Shown here: in pieces, positions 1 to 5,682 of the stretch
Layout: every line of letters begins with the position of its first letter
Numbering within the stretch: position 1 is the stretch's first letter
Assembly (NCBI GenBank): GCA_000759655.1
Contig: KN173902.1
Location: 1,758-7,439, forward strand
Origin: Acidicaldus organivorans
GTDB taxonomy: Bacteria > Pseudomonadota > Alphaproteobacteria > Acetobacterales > Acetobacteraceae
Reading direction: 5' to 3'
DNA: 5,682 nucleotides
Notes under the pieces: generated by a model
The model's database searches: none
Seen by the model: only the letters and a program-made list of their open reading frames with translations
Told to the model about the DNA's origin: nothing
Position numbers and translations under genes: made by a program

Positions 1-1
1 G

Positions 2-1177
2 GCGGTCGAGCGCCTCATTGCCGACATCGCCACCGAGCGGCGCCTGCAGATCAACGCGCGGGAGCAATACGCGCTCGCCGTCTCCATCGTCGATGACATG
101 GTGGGCTACGGGCCGCTCCAGCCGTTGCTCGATGACGAGTCGATCACCGACATCATGGTCAACGGGCCGGAACGGATCTTCGTCGAGCGTTCTGGCAAGG
201 TGAGCCTCGTTCCGGTCCGTTTTCGCGACGCGGCGCATCTCACCACCATCTGCCAGCGCATCGCGACCAAGGTCGGACGGCGGATCGACGAATCGAGCCC
301 GATGGTCGATGCGCGGCTCGCCGACGGCTCGCGCGTCAATATCGTCTTTCCTCCAATCGCGCTCGACGGCCCCTATCTCTCGATCCGCAAATTCTCCAAG
401 AAGAAAATCGATTTCCAGCGCCTGATCGCCTTCGGCTCACTCACCGAGCCGGTGGCGCGGATTCTCGAAATCGCCGCCCGCATCCGCCTCAACATCATCA
501 TCTCGGGCGGCACCGGCTCGGGCAAGACCACGCTGCTCAATGCCCTCTCCCGCTTCATCGACGATGGCGAGCGGGTGGTCACCGTGGAAGACGCCGCGGA
601 GCTCCAGCTCCAGCAACCCCACGTGGTGCGGCTCGAGACGCGCCCGGCCAATACCGAGGGGCGCGGCGAGATCACCCAGCGTGATCTGGTGCGCAATGCG
701 CTGCGCATGCGGCCCGACCGCATTATCATCGGCGAGGTGCGCGGCGCGGAAGCCTTCGACATGCTGCAGGCGATGAACACCGGCCATGACGGCTCGATGT
801 CCACCATCCACGCCAACAGCACCCGCGATGCCCTGACCCGCATCGAGAGCATGGTGCAGATGGGCAATTTCGGTCTCCCCGTCCGTGCCATCCGCACCCA
901 GATGGTGAGCGCGCTCGATCTCATCGTCCAGGTCGAACGCCAGCGCGACGGGGTGCGCCGTGTCCTGCAGGTTTCGGAAGTGTGCAACATGGAGGGGGAT
1001 GTCATCATCATGAATGACATCTTCCATCTCGAAGTGCTCGACGAGGGAGCCGACGGGCGGCTCCGCACCACCTACCGGGTAAGCCGCGCCCGGCCCGGCT
1101 TTTATGACCGTCTCACCTATTTCGGTCTCGAACGGGCCTGGAATGCCGCCCTCGAAGAGGCGGAGAAACGGCCATGA
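2..1177 (+). CDS. cpaF: Tad pilus assembly ATPase CpaF/TadA (5' truncated by window edge)
   Basis: Cytoplasmic hexameric secretion ATPase of the GspE/VirB11 superfamily. In this family it powers assembly of the Tad (type IVc) pilus through the TadB/TadC platform. The frame is open from base 2 to the TGA at 1175-1177, giving 391 visible residues. The first ATG, at 98, is internal: the preceding residues ([19 protein letters not shown]) continue the conserved CpaF N-terminal domain, so the true start lies before the window and some tens of residues are missing. Numbering from base 2, visible motifs are: GPLQPLL and ITDIMVNG in the N-terminal domain; Walker A GGTGSGKT at residues 169-176 (Lys175); an Asp box TVEDAAEL with Glu196/Asp197; Walker B IIIGEVRG with Glu245; and a His box [14 protein letters not shown] with His262 and His270. 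All catalytic elements appear intact. The stop overlaps the tadB start by 4 bases (ATGA). Confidence 0.96.
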   Translation, partial: AVERLIADIATERRLQINAREQYALAVSIVDDMVGYGPLQPLLDDESITDIMVNGPERIFVERSGKVSLVPVRFRDAAHLTTICQRIATKVGRRIDESSPMVDARLADGSRVNIVFPPIALDGPYLSIRKFSKKKIDFQRLIAFGSLTEPVARILEIAARIRLNIIISGGTGSGKTTLLNALSRFIDDGERVVTVEDAAELQLQQPHVVRLETRPANTEGRGEITQRDLVRNALRMRPDRIIIGEVRGAEAFDMLQAMNTGHDGSMSTIHANSTRDALTRIESMVQMGNFGLPVRAIRTQMVSALDLIVQVERQRDGVRRVLQVSEVCNMEGDVIIMNDIFHLEVLDEGADGRLRTTYRVSRARPGFYDRLTYFGLERAWNAALEEAEKRP

Positions 1178-2133
1178 TCGATCCCCGCCTTCTGCTCGGC
1201 GGCTTCGCGGGCCTTACCGGCTTGGGCTTGAGCGCCCTCCTCCTCCAGAGCGCCCATGAGCGGGAGAAGGCCTGGCGGGCGCGGGTGGAGGCGGCGCTCG
1301 CTCCCTATCAGCCGCGGCCGCAGGCATTCCTTGCCGTTCCGTTCCGGCTGAACCGTCCCTCGTCGAGGTCTCTCTCCTGGCAGAAAATTGCGCGTCTCTT
1401 CGGCCTCCAGCTCGAACGGCGCGATGAATATCCGGTGAAATGGTGGCTCGTGCTCGCCATCGCCCTTCTCTTCGCCCGCGTCGCGGCCGCCGTGATCGGT
1501 GAGCTCGCGGGCCTTCCCTCTCTTCTCTTCGTTCCCTTCCTCTGGGTCTTTCTCAGCCGTCAGGCGTTCGGCTGGTTCGATGACCGCCGGCGGGATGCGC
1601 TTCTCCGCCAGTTCCCCGATGCGCTCGCCATGATCGTCCGCTCGGTCAGGGTCGGCATCCCGGTGAGCGAGGCGATCCGCCTCGTCGCGCGGGAGAGCCC
1701 GGAGCCGACCCGCACCGAATTCAGCCGCATGGCCGACAAGATCGCCATCGGCCTGCCGCTTGAGGACGTGCTGCGCCAGATGGCGGCACGCACCGCCATC
1801 CAGGAATACCGCTTCTTCGCCACCGCCCTCATGCTGCAGAGCCAGACCGGCGGCGGGCTCGCCGAGACCCTCGAAAATCTCGCCGACGTCATCCGCCGCC
1901 GCACCGCGATGCGCGAGCGGGGCCATGCCCTCGCCTCTGAAGCCAAGACCAGCGCCGGCATCCTCGCCGCCCTGCCCGTCCTTGCCGGGCTTGGCATCGG
2001 TCTTCTCAATCCCGGCTATATGGGCCTCCTCTTTTCCGATCCGGCCGGCAACCGTATCCTCGGCGTGGCCGCCGCCATGCTGGCCTTCGGCATCATGATC
2101 ATGCGCGGCCTGATCCGCCGGAGCCTCTCGTGA
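1174..2133 (+). CDS. tadB: Tad pilus inner-membrane platform protein TadB
   Basis: Polytopic inner-membrane protein of the type II secretion F (GspF/PilC) family, 319 aa, the usual size for TadB. It is expected to pair with TadC as the platform driven by CpaF. Hydrophobic segments are visible at about residues 5-25, 90-108, 112-128, 263-280 and 294-312. The cytoplasmic T2SSF domain lies between, at about 140-255; it starts at DALLRQFPDALAMIVRSVRVG and includes LMLQSQTGGGLAETLENLA, a typical GspF-family helix pair. The ATG at 1174 lies in the ATGA overlap with cpaF. It has a Shine-Dalgarno-like GGAG at 1162-1165, 8 bases upstream, inside the cpaF coding end, which favours translational coupling. 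TadB is separated from TadC because the other T2SSF gene follows it, the standard tad order. The sequence shows nothing unusual. Confidence 0.94.
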   Translation: MIDPRLLLGGFAGLTGLGLSALLLQSAHEREKAWRARVEAALAPYQPRPQAFLAVPFRLNRPSSRSLSWQKIARLFGLQLERRDEYPVKWWLVLAIALLFARVAAAVIGELAGLPSLLFVPFLWVFLSRQAFGWFDDRRRDALLRQFPDALAMIVRSVRVGIPVSEAIRLVARESPEPTRTEFSRMADKIAIGLPLEDVLRQMAARTAIQEYRFFATALMLQSQTGGGLAETLENLADVIRRRTAMRERGHALASEAKTSAGILAALPVLAGLGIGLLNPGYMGLLFSDPAGNRILGVAAAMLAFGIMIMRGLIRRSLS

Positions 2134-2140
2134 GGGGACG

Positions 2141-3061
2141 ATGACCCATTGGCGGCTGCTTCTCGCTCTCGCCTTCTGCCTTCCCCCCCTCGTCCTCGCT
2201 CTCGCTTGGCCGACCTTGATGCGTCAGCATCGGCTCGCGCTCCGGCTCCGCGCGCTGCGCGGCCCGGCCGAGACCGAAGCTCGCCTGAGCCTCAAGGGGC
2301 TGATCGCGGCGTGGGTGGGGCGGATCGGGGGCGCCATCTCGCGGAGCGGGCTCATCGTCGGCAAGACGCGGCTCGAGCTCGAGCAGACCCTGGCTCGCGC
2401 CGGGTTCCGCCGCAGCACCGCGCTCGGCCTCTTCATCGGCTCGAAGATCCTCTCCTTCACCACCGGCACACTCGTCGGTCTCGTTGCCGGCTTTCACCTG
2501 CCCATCGCGCCGCTTCTCCGTCTTCTCCTCGTTTTCGGGCTCGCGGTCGGCGGGCTCATCCTCCCCGACATCGTCATCACCCAGATCCGCAAGCGCCATC
2601 TCGCCGCCCTCGAACGCGGCCTGCCCGATGCGATCGATCTCATGGTGATCTGCACCCAGTCCGGGCTCAGCCTCGAGCCGACCATCCAGCGGGTGGCCCA
2701 TGAGATCGCGCCTGCCCATCCGGTGGTGGCAGAAGAATTCCTGCGCGCGGCGCACGAGCTCCGCCTCGCCTCTGATCTCCGCGCCGCGCTGCTCGCCTTC
2801 GGGACGCGCACCGGGCTTGCGGGGCTGCGCCGCCTCACCACCACCCTCGTTCAGACGCTGCAATACGGCACGCCGCTCAGCGAAGCCCTCCGCGTGCTCG
2901 CCGCCGAGATGCGTCAGGAAATGCTCACCCGCTTCGAGGCGCGGGCGGCGCGGCTTCCCGTGCTGCTCACCGTCCCGATGATCGTCTTCATCCTGCCTTG
3001 TGTCTTCCTGGTGGTGGGAGGGCCTGCCATCGTGCAGACACTCAAAGTGATGGGGCACTGA
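2141..3061 (+). CDS. tadC: Tad pilus inner-membrane platform protein TadC
   Basis: Second T2SSF-family membrane protein of the Tad platform, 306 aa, the usual length. Hydrophobic segments occur at about residues 5-24, 95-118, 122-145 and 272-296. The T2SSF domain spans about 150-270 and contains ERGLPDAIDLMVICTQSGLSLEPTIQRV and TLVQTLQYGTPLSEALRVLA. The first is the diagnostic opening of the TadC/GspF domain; the second is the GspF-type helix with its QxxxxGxPLxxAL pattern. It begins 7 bases after tadB. A GAGGGG element at 2132-2137 overlaps the tadB stop and lies a suitable distance from the ATG, so the start is well supported and coupled. The TGA at 3059-3061 is followed after one base by the next gene. 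Family knowledge gives the role as partner of TadB and docking site for CpaF; it was not deduced from the sequence alone. Confidence 0.94.
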   Translation: MTHWRLLLALAFCLPPLVLALAWPTLMRQHRLALRLRALRGPAETEARLSLKGLIAAWVGRIGGAISRSGLIVGKTRLELEQTLARAGFRRSTALGLFIGSKILSFTTGTLVGLVAGFHLPIAPLLRLLLVFGLAVGGLILPDIVITQIRKRHLAALERGLPDAIDLMVICTQSGLSLEPTIQRVAHEIAPAHPVVAEEFLRAAHELRLASDLRAALLAFGTRTGLAGLRRLTTTLVQTLQYGTPLSEALRVLAAEMRQEMLTRFEARAARLPVLLTVPMIVFILPCVFLVVGGPAIVQTLKVMGH

Positions 3062-3062
3062 C

Positions 3063-3845
3063 ATGCCGAGCCGCGTGCGGTTTTGCGCTCTTTTCCTCGT
3101 CGCTCTGGCGGGGGCCTGCAGTTCGGGGCCGCATCCGGCGCCGCTCAACCTGCCGCCGCCCGCGCCCCCGCTCAGTAACGCGACGCCGAGCCTGCGCGTG
3201 GCCGACACCGCGTTGCAGAACGGCGCCCCGCTGCTTGCGCTGCAGATCGCCGACCAGAAGCTCGCCGCCAACGCCAATGACCGCGAGGCTCTGCTGCGCA
3301 AGGCGGAGGCTCTCTACGCCCTCAAGCGCAACGAGGAGGCGGAAGCGGTGTTCACCCAGGTGCTCGTCCTCGATCCGGGCAACGTCGCCGCCCTCATCGG
3401 GGTGGGCCGCATCCGGCTTGCCCGCGATCCAGGATCGGCGGCGGATGCCTTCATGAAAGCGCTTGCCCGCGACCCCCGTAACACCGCCGCTCTCAACGAT
3501 CTCGGCATCGCCCGCGATCTCCTCGGCGAGCATGGAGAGGCGCAGGAGGCCTACCGCAAGGTGCTCGCCCTCGCCCCGGGCGATCTCGGCGCACGGGTCA
3601 ATCTCGGCTTGTCGCTCGCTCTTTCGGGACATGCGCGGGAGGCGATCGACACGCTGCGCCCCATCGCGAGCCTTCCCGACCTCACCCCCCGCATGCGGGA
3701 AGACCTCGCCGCGGGGCTCGCTCTGGCGGGCGAGGATGAGGCGGCGCGGTCGATGATGGCCCAGGATCTCGATCCGGAGCGGGTGGCTGAGGCGATGAGC
3801 GGGCTGATGCAGCTCAGGAGCTACACGCCGCCCGCCGCGCCCTGA
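3063..3845 (+). CDS. tadD: TPR-repeat lipoprotein, TadD-type Tad pilus accessory protein
   Basis: A 260-aa protein with an N-terminal lipoprotein-like signal: Arg4/Arg6, a hydrophobic core at about 7-18, then Cys19 in LAGAC. The residue at -3 from Cys is Ala rather than the usual Leu/Val/Ile, so the lipobox is slightly atypical. Ser at +2 argues for outer-membrane rather than inner-membrane retention. A Pro-rich linker (about 23-37) leads into tetratricopeptide-like helical repeats at about residues 45-235. The clearest are DREALLRKAEALYALKRNEE, the unit around VLDPGNVAALIGVGRIRLA, the unit around RDPRNTAALNDLGIARDLLG, and the unit around APGDLGARVNLGLSLALSG. The length, the lipobox-plus-TPR layout and the position directly after tadC match TadD, needed for Tad pilus biogenesis in studied systems. 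No good Shine-Dalgarno precedes the ATG; the 1-base gap from the tadC stop suggests reinitiation. TPR proteins are diverse, so the name rests partly on position. Confidence 0.86.
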   Translation: MPSRVRFCALFLVALAGACSSGPHPAPLNLPPPAPPLSNATPSLRVADTALQNGAPLLALQIADQKLAANANDREALLRKAEALYALKRNEEAEAVFTQVLVLDPGNVAALIGVGRIRLARDPGSAADAFMKALARDPRNTAALNDLGIARDLLGEHGEAQEAYRKVLALAPGDLGARVNLGLSLALSGHAREAIDTLRPIASLPDLTPRMREDLAAGLALAGEDEAARSMMAQDLDPERVAEAMSGLMQLRSYTPPAAP

Positions 3846-3886
3846 GCGCGCCCGCCCTGCTTCAACTGGCCGGGACCAGCCCTCGT

Positions 3887-3916
3887 AACGGCACGCAACG
3901 TGCGTTCGGCGCCGTT
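3887..3916. terminator. Imperfect hairpin between convergent genes, possible terminator
   Basis: The 91-base gap between the TPR gene and the opposing MFS gene contains AACGGCACGCA (3887-3897), loop ACG, then TGCGT (3901-3905), a 5-base bulge TCGGC, and GCCGTT (3911-3916). This is an 11-bp GC-rich stem interrupted by a one-sided bulge. Neither side is followed by a real T-run (GGGGATTTCG on the plus side), so it is not a canonical intrinsic terminator. Position between two converging operons is the main argument for a terminator role. A smaller hairpin, CTGG/CCAG with a 6-base loop, lies just upstream at 3866-3879. Confidence 0.3.
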
Positions 3917-3936
3917 GGGGATTTCGCCCGTGCCGA

Positions 3937-5127
3937 TCACCCTCCTCGCTCTGGAGCGGAGGCGGAAGAGGCGCGCGCTTCCTTGGGCCGTTCGGTGAGG
4001 AGAGCGGCGAGCATGGCCCCCGCCAGTCCGAGGGCAAAAAGTGGCAGATGCTGCCCCGTCGTGGCGTAGAGCCAGGCGAGGAAGAACCCGCTCGCCGTCT
4101 GCGCCGCGCCATAAGCGGCGGTGGCCACGCTCCACAGCGTCGCGCTCGCCCCGCCGCTTTCCCGCCGCGTGAGCAGGAGGAAGAGCCCGGAAAGCCCGGT
4201 GGCCGTGGCCCCGGCGGCGAGGCTCGAAAGAACGAGCCCGGCCTTGCCCACCGAGAAGAGGGGGAGGATGTCGGCGGCGACTTGCAGCGCGAGCGCGAAG
4301 AGAAGGGTCGGACCGAGCCCCCAGCGATCGACCATCCGCCCGAGCAGGAGCGGGCCGAGCGCGGCGCTCGCCCCGTAGATCAGCCACATCGTTCCCGCGG
4401 TGCCGCTGCCGGCGCCAAGGCCTCGCGCGATGAAGTCGGGCCACCATACCATATGGGGCGTGGCGGCAACCGCTGCCGCGGCATAGGCGAGGACGAGGCG
4501 CCAATCGTGCGCCCCGCGGATCCCGCCGAAAAGGGGCATCGGGGAGCGGGGCGGCGGCGTCCCTCCCCGCCACAGCCAGAAGGAAAGCCCGAGCACGGCT
4601 GCTCCTCCGGCGGCGAGGAACCACCAGCTCGCCGCGATCCCTGCCTCCCGCATCACGAGCGGCAGAAAGAGCGCGCCGAACACCACGCCCGAGCCCACGC
4701 CGAGGAAGGTGAAGCCCGCGGCGAGGCCGCGCCAGGCGGGTGGGATCAGCGCCTGCACCGCGGGTCCCGCCACCACCATGACAGTGCCGCCAGCGAACCC
4801 GGCAAGCATCCGCCAGAGCGCGAGCCAGGCCCAGGGAAGCGGCAGGGAAGAGGCGGCGAAGGAGAGCGCGACCAGCCCCATCTCGGCGAGCAGCAAGCGG
4901 CGGAAGCCGAAACGCGCTTCGAGCCGCGGTCCGAACAGCGCCCCGAACAGGTAGCCGCCGAGATTGACCGCCCCGATCATCCCGCCCACACTTGGGGCGA
5001 GCCATCCTGCGGTGATCATGGCGGGAAGCAGCAGCGCGTAGGCGAAGCGCTGCATGCCGATGCCGAGAAAGGTCGCCGCCGTGCCAGCCAGCATCAGCCG
5101 GAAGGGCGGTGCGTTCGCGCTCCTCAC
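3937..5127 (-). CDS. YbfB/YjiJ-family MFS transporter
   Basis: Integral inner-membrane transporter of the major facilitator superfamily, 396 aa, with about 12 hydrophobic segments filling most of residues 10-378. The N-terminal stretch resembles the YbfB/YjiJ subfamily: FLGIGMQRFAYALLLPAM in helix 1, then GWL and IGAVNLGGYLFGALFG in helix 2. The substrate of this subfamily is not established. The second-half motif-A copy is good (GRMVDRWG, residues 263-270). The first-half copy (LEARFGFRR, about 69-77) lacks the usual Asp. The start chosen is GTG at 5127, because GGGAGG at 5141-5136 lies 8 bases upstream. An in-frame GTG at 5145 would add six residues but has no comparable ribosome site. The gene follows azlD by 50 bases on the same strand, so co-transcription is likely and a role in small-molecule efflux is a reasonable but unproven inference. 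The C-terminal tail after about residue 380 is short and hydrophilic. Confidence 0.9.
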   Translation of the reverse strand: MRSANAPPFRLMLAGTAATFLGIGMQRFAYALLLPAMITAGWLAPSVGGMIGAVNLGGYLFGALFGPRLEARFGFRRLLLAEMGLVALSFAASSLPLPWAWLALWRMLAGFAGGTVMVVAGPAVQALIPPAWRGLAAGFTFLGVGSGVVFGALFLPLVMREAGIAASWWFLAAGGAAVLGLSFWLWRGGTPPPRSPMPLFGGIRGAHDWRLVLAYAAAAVAATPHMVWWPDFIARGLGAGSGTAGTMWLIYGASAALGPLLLGRMVDRWGLGPTLLFALALQVAADILPLFSVGKAGLVLSSLAAGATATGLSGLFLLLTRRESGGASATLWSVATAAYGAAQTASGFFLAWLYATTGQHLPLFALGLAGAMLAALLTERPKEARASSASAPERGG

Positions 5128-5156
5128 GTTCCGGACCTCCCGCACGTTTCACCCAT
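5124..5156 (-). CDS. Possible 10-codon leader ORF upstream of the MFS gene
   Basis: Reading leftward from ATG at 5156, the sequence encodes MGETCGRSGT and stops at TGA 5126-5124. That stop shares bases with the GTG start of the MFS gene at 5127-5125 (GTGA). A GGAGGG at 5170-5165 sits 8 bases before the ATG, a good ribosome-binding geometry. The arrangement would permit translational coupling. The peptide has no run of a single amino acid, so classical attenuation is not suggested. A short ORF like this can arise by chance; there is no sequence evidence of conservation from this window alone. Confidence 0.25.
   Translation of the reverse strand: MGETCGRSGT
5136..5141 (-). promoter_or_regulatory. 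Ribosome-binding site deciding the MFS start
   Basis: GGGAGG on the minus strand, 8 bases before GTG at 5127. It falls inside the coding sequence if the upstream GTG at 5145 is used instead, so it is the main argument for the shorter protein. Confidence 0.6.
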
Positions 5157-5186
5157 GCCCCTCACCCTCCTCTTCCCTCATCCCCC
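5152..5186 (-). other. Candidate G-quadruplex motif spanning the azlD stop
   Basis: On the minus (coding) strand five G-runs occur in 35 bases: 5186-5182 (G5), 5177-5175 (G3), 5167-5165 (G3), 5161-5158 (G4) and 5154-5152 (G3), with intervening loops of 4, 7, 3 and 3 bases. This satisfies the usual G3+N1-7 pattern with one run to spare. The azlD TGA stop (5180-5178) lies in the first loop and the motif ends before the MFS ribosome-binding site. Folding is inferred from the pattern only; in a genome this GC-rich such patterns also arise by chance. Confidence 0.35.
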
Positions 5187-5498
5187 GCTTCCCGCCCGCA
5201 GCCCCCAGGCGATCAGGGCGAAACCTGCCATCCCGGCGAGGATGCCGACGGCGACGTTGCGGGTGGCGATCATGGCAAGCAGGGTGGCAACCGCGCCTGT
5301 CCAGTCGGCGGGACCGCCCGCGGCGAGGAGCGGCGCGACATAGGCGACGAAGATCGCGCCCGGCAGATGGCCGAGGAAAAGGCGGAGCCACGGCCCGGTA
5401 TGGACCCGGCGCAGAAGGACATACCCCCCGGCGCGGCAGGCGAAGGTCACCGCCGCCATCACCAGAACGGCGAGCAAGGTGCTGGGCTCGAGCCTCAT
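5178..5498 (-). CDS. azlD: AzlD-family small subunit of branched-chain amino acid exporter
   Basis: A 106-aa membrane protein, the usual size of AzlD (YgaH-type) subunits, which act with AzlC in the inner membrane to export branched-chain amino acids or related compounds. Four hydrophobic segments are visible, at about residues 6-23, 42-61, 67-84 and 86-101. Typical features are VTFACRAGGYVLLRR after helix 1, the LGHLPGAIFVAYVAPLL segment, and ATRNVAVGILAGM near the end, where family members commonly carry a [TR][RK]N motif. The start is ATG at 5498, supported by AGGAGG just upstream and by the ATGA overlap with the azlC stop. A longer in-frame reading from 5570 would add 24 residues of non-membrane, Arg/Gly-rich sequence that overlaps azlC, and is rejected. 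Substrate specificity cannot be read from the sequence. Confidence 0.88.
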   Translation of the reverse strand: MRLEPSTLLAVLVMAAVTFACRAGGYVLLRRVHTGPWLRLFLGHLPGAIFVAYVAPLLAAGGPADWTGAVATLLAMIATRNVAVGILAGMAGFALIAWGLRAGSGG

Positions 5499-5680
5499 CG
5501 TCCCTCCTCGCGCAGGTCGCGCCAGGCCCCGAAAGCGGCCGCGGCCACCGCTCCGATGACCACATGCCAAGCGCCACGCGGCAGGAGGCGGGCGAGCGGG
5601 ATGGCGGTCAGCGCCGCGAGCAGCCAGGGCAAGGCATCGCGCCGTCCGCGCCAGAGCGGCACGAGCAGGCTGATGAACGC
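5495..5680 (-). CDS. azlC: AzlC-family branched-chain amino acid exporter large subunit (C-terminal fragment at window edge)
   Basis: The minus-strand frame entering from the right edge is open from 5680 to TGA at 5497-5495, giving the last 61 residues of a gene that continues beyond the window. It begins AFISLLVPLWRGRRDALPWLL, followed by a hydrophobic LAALTAIPLARLL segment, then WHVVIGAVAAAAFGAW and a charged tail RDLREEGR. This layout matches the C-terminus of AzlC/YgaZ proteins, in which a FxxLLVPxxR-type helix end precedes two final membrane segments. The stop overlaps the azlD start by 4 bases (ATGA), the usual azlCD arrangement, which strongly supports the call despite the short length. 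AzlC forms the larger, multi-pass subunit of the exporter with AzlD. Truncation is due to the window, not a mutation visible here. The operon promoter must lie further right. Confidence 0.83.
   Translation of the reverse strand, partial: AFISLLVPLWRGRRDALPWLLAALTAIPLARLLPRGAWHVVIGAVAAAAFGAWRDLREEGR
5502..5509 (-). promoter_or_regulatory. Ribosome-binding site deciding the azlD start
   Basis: GAGGAGGG on the minus strand, within the last codons of azlC and a few bases before ATG at 5498. It fixes the azlD start at the 106-aa form and fits translation coupled to azlC. Confidence 0.65.
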
Positions 5681-5682
5681 CG

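Noticed and set aside
1117..1926. Minus-strand open frame opposite tadB
   Set aside because: Antisense to clear TadB coding sequence; hydrophilic, compositionally biased and without a domain.
2294..2331. Cluster of G-runs on the plus strand inside tadC, possible G-quadruplex
   Set aside because: Only three G3+ runs are close together; the next run is separated by more than 7 bases, so the standard pattern is not met.
2099..3301. Long minus-strand open frame opposite tadC and the start of the TPR gene (400 codons)
   Set aside because: It is antisense to strong T2SSF and TPR coding sequence, and its translation is low-complexity and rich in Arg, Gly, Glu and Ala with no domain. It is a by-product of high GC and third-position bias.
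3846..3936. Search for a small gene, tRNA or regulatory RNA in the convergent gap
   Set aside because: Only the two hairpins already described are visible; no cloverleaf, no credible ribosome site plus ORF, and too little space for more.
3042..4112. Minus-strand open frame opposite the TPR gene and running over the convergent gap (356 codons)
   Set aside because: It overlaps both the TPR lipoprotein gene and the end of the MFS gene, lacks motifs, and is a GC-rich antisense shadow.
5128..5145. Longer MFS start at GTG 5145
   Set aside because: No good ribosome-binding site precedes it, whereas GTG 5127 has GGGAGG at the right distance. Not fully excluded.
3821..5152. Minus-strand frame overlapping the MFS gene in a shifted register (443 codons)
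   Set aside because: Arg/Ala-rich translation without membrane segments; the register starting at 5127 gives a coherent MFS protein. No sign of a frameshift, since the MFS frame is intact end to end.
4048..5343. Long plus-strand open frame opposite the MFS gene and azlD (431 codons)
   Set aside because: The product is charged and Arg/Gly/Pro/Glu-rich without recognisable motifs, while the opposite strand encodes a well-formed 12-helix transporter and AzlD.
1..5682. CRISPR arrays, insertion sequences, att sites, tRNAs or a novel multi-gene system
   Set aside because: No spaced direct repeats, terminal inverted repeats, transposase motifs or tRNA-like folds were seen; every sizeable stretch is explained by known pilus or transporter families.

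Overview
The window is very GC-rich and densely coded, with short gene gaps and a strong G/C bias at third codon positions. The gene content (a CpaF-TadB-TadC-TadD run plus AzlCD) and the protein style suggest an alphaproteobacterium, possibly of the Rhodospirillales/Acetobacteraceae type. The family-level placement is a guess; no rRNA or marker gene is present to confirm it.

Left part (about 1-3845, plus strand): the downstream end of a Tad (tight adherence, type IVc) pilus locus. It holds the secretion ATPase CpaF/TadA (its 5' end lies before the window), the paired inner-membrane platform proteins TadB and TadC, and a TPR lipoprotein of the TadD type. CpaF and TadB overlap by 4 bases (ATGA), TadB and TadC are 7 bases apart, and TadC and TadD are 1 base apart. 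The four genes therefore look like one translationally coupled transcription unit whose promoter lies upstream of the window. CpaF would power pilin assembly and retraction through the TadB/TadC platform, and TadD is an accessory outer-membrane lipoprotein. No pilin, prepilin peptidase, secretin or TadE/F/G gene is visible here.

Middle (3846-3936): a 91-base gap between convergent units. It holds a GC-rich imperfect hairpin that may separate or terminate them.

Right part (3937-5682, minus strand): a second operon read from the right edge. It comprises the C-terminal end of AzlC, a complete AzlD that overlaps AzlC by 4 bases (together a branched-chain amino acid exporter of the AzlCD/YgaZH type), and a YbfB/YjiJ-family MFS transporter. 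The short azlD-MFS gap is unusual. On the coding strand it carries five G-runs that fit a G-quadruplex pattern, and a possible 10-codon leader ORF whose stop overlaps the GTG start of the MFS gene.

Overall these are recognisable gene families. I see no new multi-gene system, CRISPR array, tRNA, insertion sequence or defence island. The most unusual sequence is the azlD-MFS junction.
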